Shown: positions 5,804-9,908 of the stretch, one piece after another
Position numbering within the stretch: the stretch's first letter is position 1
Layout: the number at the start of each line of letters is the position of its first letter
Assembly: GCA_004356305.1 (NCBI GenBank)
Contig: SMXJ01000031.1
Coordinates: 1-9,908, forward strand
From: Bacteroidota bacterium
Lineage (GTDB): Bacteria; Bacteroidota; Bacteroidia; Flavobacteriales; Flavobacteriaceae
Length of the DNA stretch: 9,908 nt
Direction of reading: 5' to 3'
Notes under the pieces: model-generated
What the model was told of the DNA's origin: nothing
Database searches by the model: none
What the model saw: only the letters and a program-made list of their open reading frames with translations
Made by a program: the position numbers and the translations under genes

Positions 5804-7204
5804 TTACTTCTCAGAGACCATCACTTGATAGGTCAGGGAGTTTGCTTTACTTTCAGATAGAGTTTCCAAAGAAATAAATGGAATTCTTGTTCCGGGAACG
5901 GGCACGCCTGTAATTTCTTGAATTGCAGTCGCCAAAAGCGGTTCAGCCGGATCTCCCAATATTCCCAGATTACTATAGTCTTCAATCTGATCGATGTCCG
6001 GAATAAGACCATCTTCGAAGTCGGTGAAGCCATCTGCGTTGGCGGTTTGGAAAACCAGGGGAAGCATGGCATAGGTATGGTTTGGGTTCAATTCAGTCGA
6101 TTTTTGAAAATTCGGAGAATCGTACATCAGGAAGGAGGCCTGGTATTTCCCGGTGGTATTGTCGCCTATTTGCACCACATTGATATAAGGCGCAAGGCCA
6201 TTGATGACCAATTCACTGGCAGAGGCTGTTTTACTTGTGGTTAGCACATATACCGTCGTTAGGTTGAGGCTATTGATAGCTTCTCCTCCATTGACGAAAG
6301 AGCTAACAAACACTCCGTCCTCGGCAAATTCGGCCTGACGGTCTGCGTTCCACTGCTCGGTAAAGAAGGTTTGCCCGGTAAATTGTCCCGTTATCATACT
6401 GGCCAAGTAGATCGCCGTTCGCACTGAACCGCCACCATTGTAGCGCAAATCGATTACAAGGTCTGTAACGCCATCGGTTAAGAATTGAGCAAAAACCGAG
6501 TTAAGTTGAGAGTCGAATTCGTTTGTAAAAGCATTATACATCAAGTACCCTATTTTTTGACCATTGATATCCAGGGTGGAACTAACATGAATTGGGTCTT
6601 CCATAAATTCAGATTTGGTGAGTTCCACACTTTCGCCTGTAGGAGTAATGTTTTGACCGTCAAAAGTCGCCAGGCCAATTGTGTAGGTATCAGGTGACAA
6701 TAAGCCGCTAAAATTATCTTCATTGATCTGTTGTCCATCGATGGTATTAAATATGATACCTCGCTGTAGTCCTTTGCTTTCCGCATCGGAGTTGGGAAGT
6801 ATATATCTAACATAACCGAAGACATTTCCGCTGTTATCCGGATAGAAGATCAAACCAAACTCCATCCCGTTATTAATGGTGATACCCGCTAATGCATTCT
6901 CCAGTTCGGTGAAATCTGAAACCAGAAGACTGAATCTATCCTGAGGAGATTTCAGAAAATCAAAAAAGCTTTCGGGAGAAGAAAAAGTGCTTAAAAAAGC
7001 GATGAACTCGCCGTTGGTTGCAAAAGCATCATCGGCCAGCTCTGGCGTATCCGCCTTATACAGATAGAAAAAATTAAGCCCGCGCCAAATAAATTCTTGT
7101 ATTTCAACTGCGGATGCCGGTTGTATAGAATCGTCGTTGTCTTTAAAACAAGAGACTAATAAGGTAGAAACTGTTAATAATAGTAAGAATAAGGTCTTTT
7201 TCAC
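5804..7204 (-). CDS. S41-family (C-terminal processing) serine protease, lipoprotein
   Basis: Predicted cell-envelope protease. The start is GTG at 7204: an in-frame TGA lies 24 bases upstream with no ATG between, and the frame begins at once with a lipoprotein signal (MKKTLFLLLL..., lipobox LVSC, Cys19). Residues about 30-100 (FIWRGLNFFYLY, SPESFFDFL, SPQDRFS) match the N-terminal region of Bacteroidota S41 proteins. A PDZ-like region follows at about 110-185 (VRYILPNSDAESKGLQRGIIFNTIDGQQI). The S41 core includes IGYLMYNAF (218-226), LVIDLRYNGGG (249-259) and TASASEL (326-332). The catalytic pair is Ser328 and Lys353, 25 residues apart as in E. coli Prc (S430/K455). The tail DGLIPDID ... LGDPAEPLLATAI is typical. 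At 466 residues it is full length. Its substrate is unknown. It converges on btuB with a 27-base gap and diverges from the sigma-factor operon. Confidence 0.9.
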   Translation of the reverse strand: MKKTLFLLLLTVSTLLVSCFKDNDDSIQPASAVEIQEFIWRGLNFFYLYKADTPELADDAFATNGEFIAFLSTFSSPESFFDFLKSPQDRFSLLVSDFTELENALAGITINNGMEFGLIFYPDNSGNVFGYVRYILPNSDAESKGLQRGIIFNTIDGQQINEDNFSGLLSPDTYTIGLATFDGQNITPTGESVELTKSEFMEDPIHVSSTLDINGQKIGYLMYNAFTNEFDSQLNSVFAQFLTDGVTDLVIDLRYNGGGSVRTAIYLASMITGQFTGQTFFTEQWNADRQAEFAEDGVFVSSFVNGGEAINSLNLTTVYVLTTSKTASASELVINGLAPYINVVQIGDNTTGKYQASFLMYDSPNFQKSTELNPNHTYAMLPLVFQTANADGFTDFEDGLIPDIDQIEDYSNLGILGDPAEPLLATAIQEITGVPVPGTRIPFISLETLSESKANSLTYQVMVSEK

Positions 7205-7387
7205 GGCAATATCTTTTTGGGTTGCTCAGTTATAGAGTTAATTCATAAATAGCAATTCATACAACAATTCAGTCTAGCAAACTCCTAAAATACTTACATT
7301 ATTGTTAAGATAAAAATTTAAAACACAGACTTTAGATAAATAACTTTCCGAATAAAAAGAAAAGATTCCTGCCTTTATGGGAATTAA

Positions 7388-7414
7388 TTGTAACAAAAAT
7401 TGAGCTGATTCGTC
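7388..7414 (+). promoter_or_regulatory. Candidate ECF-sigma promoter of the sigma operon (possible autoregulation)
   Basis: TTGTAAC (7388-7394) and CGTC (7411-7414) are separated by 16 bases, the arrangement typical of ECF sigma-factor promoters (an AAC-containing -35 and a CGTC-type -10). Transcription would begin near 7420, leaving a leader of about 50 bases before the ATG at 7472. Many ECF genes are transcribed by their own product, so the position fits autoregulation. The call rests on two short motifs only. Confidence 0.45.
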
Positions 7415-7437
7415 ATAACAAAAGAACGGCGTAATAA

Positions 7438-7453
7438 CCCGATAACGATCGGG
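7438..7453 (+). other. Perfect 6-bp hairpin in the sigma-operon leader
   Basis: CCCGAT (7438-7443) pairs perfectly with ATCGGG (7448-7453) around the tetraloop AACG. It ends 18 bases before the sigma-factor ATG. No U-tract follows, so it is not an intrinsic terminator. It could influence ribosome access or mRNA stability, or be a copy of a short interspersed palindrome. Confidence 0.5.
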
Positions 7454-7471
7454 AGTCTAACCTAACCACGA

Positions 7472-7978
7472 ATGGACCAAAAAGAGTTTTTAGCTACCGT
7501 GCTTCCTTACAAGGATAAACTGTATCGTTTAGCAAAACGTCTTTTGGTTTCAAGCGAGGAGGCTGAAGATGCTGTTCAGGAAGTTCTTTTGAAATTGTGG
7601 CTAGGGAAAGATAATTTTAGCAACTATAGGAATCCGGAGGCTTTTGCGGTGACTATGACGAAGAATTACTGTTTGGATCGCTTAAAATCGAAACAAGCAG
7701 CCAATTTAAAAATCGTACATAGTAATTATCAGAATGATGATAACCTTCAGAAGAAAATAGAAGTGAGCGACGGAGTACAATTGGTTTTTAAGATCATGGA
7801 ATCCTTACCCGAAAAACAACGGATCATCCTTCAGTTAAGGGATGTTGAGCAGTATGATTTTGAAGAGATAGCAGAAATGCTGGACAGCAACGAAACAACG
7901 ATTCGAGTGACATTGTCGCGTGCCCGCAAAGCTGTAAGAGATAAATTAATAAAACAATACAACTATGGAGTTAGTTAA
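7472..7978 (+). CDS. ECF-type RNA polymerase sigma factor (sigma-70 family)
   Basis: Alternative sigma factor of 168 residues, the usual ECF size. It has region 2 at about 10-78 (YKDKLYRLAKRLL, EEAEDAVQEVLLKLW with the DAVQE core-binding motif, and NPEAFAVTMTKNYCLDRLK) and region 4 at about 104-158 (SLPEKQRIILQLRDVEQYDFEEIA, then ETTIRVTLSRARKAVRDKL as the -35 recognition helix-turn-helix). Regions 1 and 3 are absent, as expected for ECF factors. It should direct polymerase to a small set of promoters when released from an inhibitor. Its 3' end overlaps the next gene by 14 bases in another frame, a tight coupling typical of a sigma and its anti-sigma partner. A possible ECF promoter at 7388-7414 suggests it transcribes its own operon. 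The signal sensed is unknown. Confidence 0.93.
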   Translation: MDQKEFLATVLPYKDKLYRLAKRLLVSSEEAEDAVQEVLLKLWLGKDNFSNYRNPEAFAVTMTKNYCLDRLKSKQAANLKIVHSNYQNDDNLQKKIEVSDGVQLVFKIMESLPEKQRIILQLRDVEQYDFEEIAEMLDSNETTIRVTLSRARKAVRDKLIKQYNYGVS

Positions 7979-8438
7979 CATTGAACAATTATTAGAGGCT
8001 TATTTTGAAGGGAATACCACCCTGGCCCAGGAAAGGGAGCTGCGTACATTTTTTAGTTCGAGTGAGATTCCTCCACATTTGGCACTGTATCAATCTATGT
8101 TTCAAAGTTTTGACCTGGCAAAGGAAGAAACTTCGCAGCGTAAGATCACCATCTTTGAATCTAAAAAACGATCTGGATTTTGGAATTACAGTATCGCAGC
8201 ATCCTTGTTAATCGCCATTGGAGTTACAGCTTATATGATCTCTCAGCCCGGACTTACTTCGGAAGAAGAAGAGGCGCTGGTAGCCTTTAATAAAACCAAA
8301 GAGATCATGTTTTTATTTTCTGAGAACTTAAATGAAGGAACTTCAAGCATAGCTCACCTGGATGAATTTTCAAAAGGAATTTCATATTTATCGGTTATCA
8401 ATCAATTTAATGAATCCAAAAATTTAATATTAAAATAA
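7965..8438 (+). CDS. Single-pass membrane protein, putative anti-sigma factor
   Basis: This gene starts inside the end of the sigma-factor gene (14-base overlap). The 157 residues divide into a cytoplasmic N-terminus of about 72 residues (IEQLLEAYFEGNTTLAQEREL ... PPHLALYQSMFQSF), one membrane helix at about 75-93 (YSIAASLLIAIGVTAYMI), and a short acidic outer domain of about 60 residues. The first part resembles the N-terminal domain of many Bacteroidota proteins encoded after ECF sigma genes. Position and topology suggest it holds the sigma factor at the membrane. It contains no cysteine, so it is not a zinc-binding (ZAS) anti-sigma, and it is much shorter than FecR-type proteins. The function is inferred from context, not proven by a catalytic or binding motif. 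The next gene begins 18 bases downstream. Confidence 0.75.
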   Translation: MELVNIEQLLEAYFEGNTTLAQERELRTFFSSSEIPPHLALYQSMFQSFDLAKEETSQRKITIFESKKRSGFWNYSIAASLLIAIGVTAYMISQPGLTSEEEEALVAFNKTKEIMFLFSENLNEGTSSIAHLDEFSKGISYLSVINQFNESKNLILK

Positions 8439-8456
8439 CACTTAAAAAATTAACAA

Positions 8457-8990
8457 ATGAAAAAATTAGCAATTTTAGTAGCCTTTATGATCGCACCTAT
8501 ATTTGTGTCGGCACAAGGAATATTCGATTCCTATGAAGATGAAGACGACGTGACTTCGATTGTGGTGACCAAGAATATGTTCAAACTTTTGAGTAAGATC
8601 GAAATCGAAAGCGATGACCCTGAAGTTCAAGCGTATTTGGAAATGGTCAACAATCTTGACAACATCAAAGTTTTTATCACCGAAAATAAAAGCATAGGTG
8701 CAAGAATGAAAGCCGATGTAGAGAAGTATGTTTCTTCTACAAAAGGACTGGAAGAATTGATGAGAATAAAGGACAAAGGTAAAAACGTAAAATTCTATTC
8801 TAAACAAGGGAAGGATGAAAACCATGTAAGTGAGTTATTGATGTTCCTGGATGGTGAGATGGATGGAAAAGAAGGTACCGTGATCATGAGCATTACCGGA
8901 AACATCGATTTAAAACAGATCTCAAAGCTCACCAAAGAGCTGAACGTTCCCGGAAGCGATGAATTGAAGAATGTAGAAAAGAAAAACTAA
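8457..8990 (+). CDS. DUF4252-like exported protein, signal peptidase I type
   Basis: Small secreted protein of 177 residues with a cleavable signal peptide (MKKLAILVAF..., cleavage after VSA at about residue 19, mature protein starting QGIF). The mature part is strongly charged: an acidic SYEDEDDV, then VTSIVVTKNMFKLL, a short helix LDNIKVFITENK, LEELMRIKDKGKNVKFYSKQGKDENHVSELLMFL, and a closing GNIDLKQISKLTKELNVPG. This pattern matches the DUF4252 family of Flavobacteriia as I remember it; the biochemical role is unknown. It lies in the sigma operon and is followed after four bases by a distant relative. The shared control suggests it is either an output of the sigma factor or part of its signal path at the cell surface. 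No enzyme motif is visible. Confidence 0.85.
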   Translation: MKKLAILVAFMIAPIFVSAQGIFDSYEDEDDVTSIVVTKNMFKLLSKIEIESDDPEVQAYLEMVNNLDNIKVFITENKSIGARMKADVEKYVSSTKGLEELMRIKDKGKNVKFYSKQGKDENHVSELLMFLDGEMDGKEGTVIMSITGNIDLKQISKLTKELNVPGSDELKNVEKKN

Positions 8991-8994
8991 AACT

Positions 8995-9540
8995 ATGACA
9001 CTCATAAAATATATTACAGCATTAATCATGGGTATAATTACCCTAATGAGCTGTTCAAACAACCAATCCTTGCAGCGCTATCTGGTAGACAAGCAATCGG
9101 ATGATAGGTTTCTGAAAATAGATCTGGCTACCAGCCTTTTGCAAAGTGACGAAAGTAACTTTACCGAAGATGAAAAAGATATACTCAACACAGTTAAAAA
9201 GGTGAACGTAGTGGCCTATCCTATAAAAAGTGGAAATATGGCCGAATATGAAACCGAAAAAGCAATTGTGGAAGAGATCATCGGACAGGAAAAATACAAA
9301 ACACTTTCTACGATCAAATCGAATGATATGCGCATTACCCTAAAGTATCTGGGTGAAGAAGATGCAATAGACGAAGTTATCATATTTGCAAGTAGTGACG
9401 AAAAAGGGTTTGGCGTATTTAGATTGCTATGTGACGATATGCGCCCGGACCAAATTCTAAAGTTGATGAATTCCATTAAAAAAGGAGACCTGGACATCTC
9501 AAAACTTTCAGGGATAGGAGATATCTTTAAGGATATGTGA
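8995..9540 (+). CDS. DUF4252-like lipoprotein, divergent paralogue of the preceding gene
   Basis: Exported protein of 181 residues with a lipoprotein signal (hydrophobic core IKYITALIMGIITLM, lipobox LMSC, Cys20). The mature part follows the preceding protein in order but at low identity: a segment around VKKVNVVAYPIKSGN corresponds to LDNIKVFITENK there, YKTLSTIKSNDMRITLKYLGEEDAIDEVIIFAS to the LEELMRIKDKGKNVKFY ... MFLDG block, and DQILKLMNSIKKGDLDISKL to the end. Both therefore probably share the DUF4252 fold, one soluble and one membrane-tethered. Function is unknown. It is the last gene of the sigma operon; a strong terminator begins 25 bases after its stop codon. The four-base gap to the gene before implies one transcript. 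Confidence 0.82.
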   Translation: MTLIKYITALIMGIITLMSCSNNQSLQRYLVDKQSDDRFLKIDLATSLLQSDESNFTEDEKDILNTVKKVNVVAYPIKSGNMAEYETEKAIVEEIIGQEKYKTLSTIKSNDMRITLKYLGEEDAIDEVIIFASSDEKGFGVFRLLCDDMRPDQILKLMNSIKKGDLDISKLSGIGDIFKDM

Positions 9541-9564
9541 GTTCAGTAAATTATAAGAATTGCT

Positions 9565-9593
9565 AAGGCTTCGGATTTCCGGGGCCTTTTTTT
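9565..9593 (+). terminator. Intrinsic terminator of the sigma/DUF4252 operon
   Basis: AAGGCTTCGG (9565-9574) pairs over all ten positions with CCGGGGCCTT (9579-9588) if two G-U pairs are allowed, around the loop ATTT, followed by five more T (9589-9593). This is a strong rho-independent terminator for rightward transcription. On the minus strand the two G-U pairs become C-A mismatches and no U-run follows, so it should not stop purB transcripts well. Confidence 0.9.
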
Positions 9594-9625
9594 AATCGCC
9601 TATTTCTGTTATGTGTGACAACTGC

Positions 9626-9908
9626 TTAAATACCCGTATAATTACCAGGTGTGATCTTCCGCATTTCCGCTTTAATTTCTTCGGAAATATCCAGGGATTC
9701 AATAAATTGGATGATCGATTCTTTTGTGATAGCCTCGTTCGTACGTGTCAAACTTAAAAGAGTTTCGTAGGGATTTGGATATCCTTCTCTGCGTAGAATG
9801 GTTTGAAGGGCCTCGGCCACTACCGCCCAATTGTTTTCAAGATCCTCTTTGAATTTAGATTCATTCAACAGCAGTTTATTCAATCCTTTCAATGTGGATT
9901 GAAAACCA
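9626..9908 (-). CDS. purB: Adenylosuccinate lyase, C-terminal end (5' part outside window)
   Basis: Only the last 93 codons are present; the frame is open to the right edge. PurB makes AMP from adenylosuccinate and AICAR from SAICAR in purine synthesis, acting as a cytoplasmic tetramer. The visible part aligns clearly with the C-terminus of E. coli PurB: FQSTLKGLNKLLLN against YQSTLRGVSKLEVN, NNWAVVAEALQTILRREG against HNWEVLAEPIQTVMRRYG, then PYETLLSLTR, ITKESIIQFIESLDI and TPGNYTGI. It ends at NYTGI, about ten residues shorter than the E. coli protein. The catalytic histidine and serine lie in the missing part. It converges on the sigma operon; the gap is 85 bases and I see no good terminator for purB in it. 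Confidence 0.92.
   Translation of the reverse strand, partial: GFQSTLKGLNKLLLNESKFKEDLENNWAVVAEALQTILRREGYPNPYETLLSLTRTNEAITKESIIQFIESLDISEEIKAEMRKITPGNYTGI

Larger units (their letters stand above)
7205..7471. other. Divergent intergenic region between the S41 protease and the sigma operon
   Basis: This 267-base AT-rich stretch holds no convincing gene. It contains three AATTCA repeats (7240-7245, 7254-7259, 7266-7271; the first two extend to AATTCATA) 36 or more bases before the protease start, an ECF-type promoter candidate (7388-7414) and a hairpin (7438-7453) in front of the sigma gene. A near match to the housekeeping -7 box, TAACTTTC, lies before the ECF candidate but has no clear -33 partner. 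Confidence 0.5.

Noticed and set aside
5918..6244. Open frame of 108 codons on the plus strand
   Set aside because: It is antisense to the catalytic part of the S41 protease, which has conserved motifs throughout, and it shows no domain of its own.
7438..7453. Hairpin CCCGAT/ATCGGG as a terminator
   Set aside because: No U-run follows on the plus strand, and it sits between the promoter candidate and the start codon of the gene.
8475..8825. Open frame of 116 codons on the minus strand
   Set aside because: It is antisense to the first DUF4252-like gene, rich in F, H and I in the way complement frames often are, and has no signal or motif.
1..9908. Mobile elements, CRISPR arrays, tRNA or rRNA genes
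   Set aside because: No transposase-like protein, terminal inverted repeats, regularly spaced repeats or tRNA cloverleaf were recognised on either strand.

Overview
The window looks like chromosome of a marine or soil Flavobacteriaceae-type bacterium (Bacteroidota). The evidence is the AT-leaning coding style, Bacteroidota-type promoter elements (TTTG ... TAnnTTTG), start codons without clear Shine-Dalgarno sequences, a TonB-dependent receptor next to a lipoprotein-type binding protein, and two DUF4252-like exported proteins. No mobile element, CRISPR array, tRNA or rRNA was seen.

Layout: (1) 1-455, minus strand: the N-terminal part of a membrane-anchored coiled-coil protein that runs off the left edge and is much AT-richer than its neighbours. 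(2) 534-3489, minus strand: a tightly coupled three-gene ABC importer in the order btuF (lipoprotein binding protein), btuC (FecCD-type permease), btuD (ATPase), with both junctions overlapping by one base as TAATG. (3) 3490-3844: a divergent control region with a good Bacteroidota promoter and a cobalamin riboswitch, including a predicted L5-L13 kissing hairpin, reading rightwards. (4) 3845-5776, plus strand: a BtuB-like outer-membrane TonB-dependent receptor. (5) 5804-7204, minus strand: an S41-family serine protease lipoprotein with a PDZ-like region, convergent with btuB. (6) 7205-7471: a divergent intergenic region with an ECF-type promoter candidate and a perfect hairpin just before the sigma gene. 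(7) 7472-9540, plus strand: a four-gene operon of ECF sigma factor, single-TM putative anti-sigma protein and two DUF4252-like exported proteins, closed by a strong terminator at 9565-9593. (8) 9626-9908, minus strand: the C-terminal end of purB (adenylosuccinate lyase).

How the genes work together: the btu block is a complete corrinoid uptake route. BtuB moves B12 across the outer membrane, the BtuF lipoprotein captures it, and BtuCD moves it across the inner membrane using ATP. The riboswitch senses B12 and should shut down btuB when the cell is replete; it sits only on the btuB arm. The right half looks like a cell-surface signalling unit: an ECF sigma factor, a cysteine-free membrane protein likely to hold it, and two small related exported proteins of unknown function, with a processing-type protease lipoprotein encoded divergently next door. 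This sigma/DUF4252 unit is the least understood part of the window. The rest is recognisable biology with a few unusual details.
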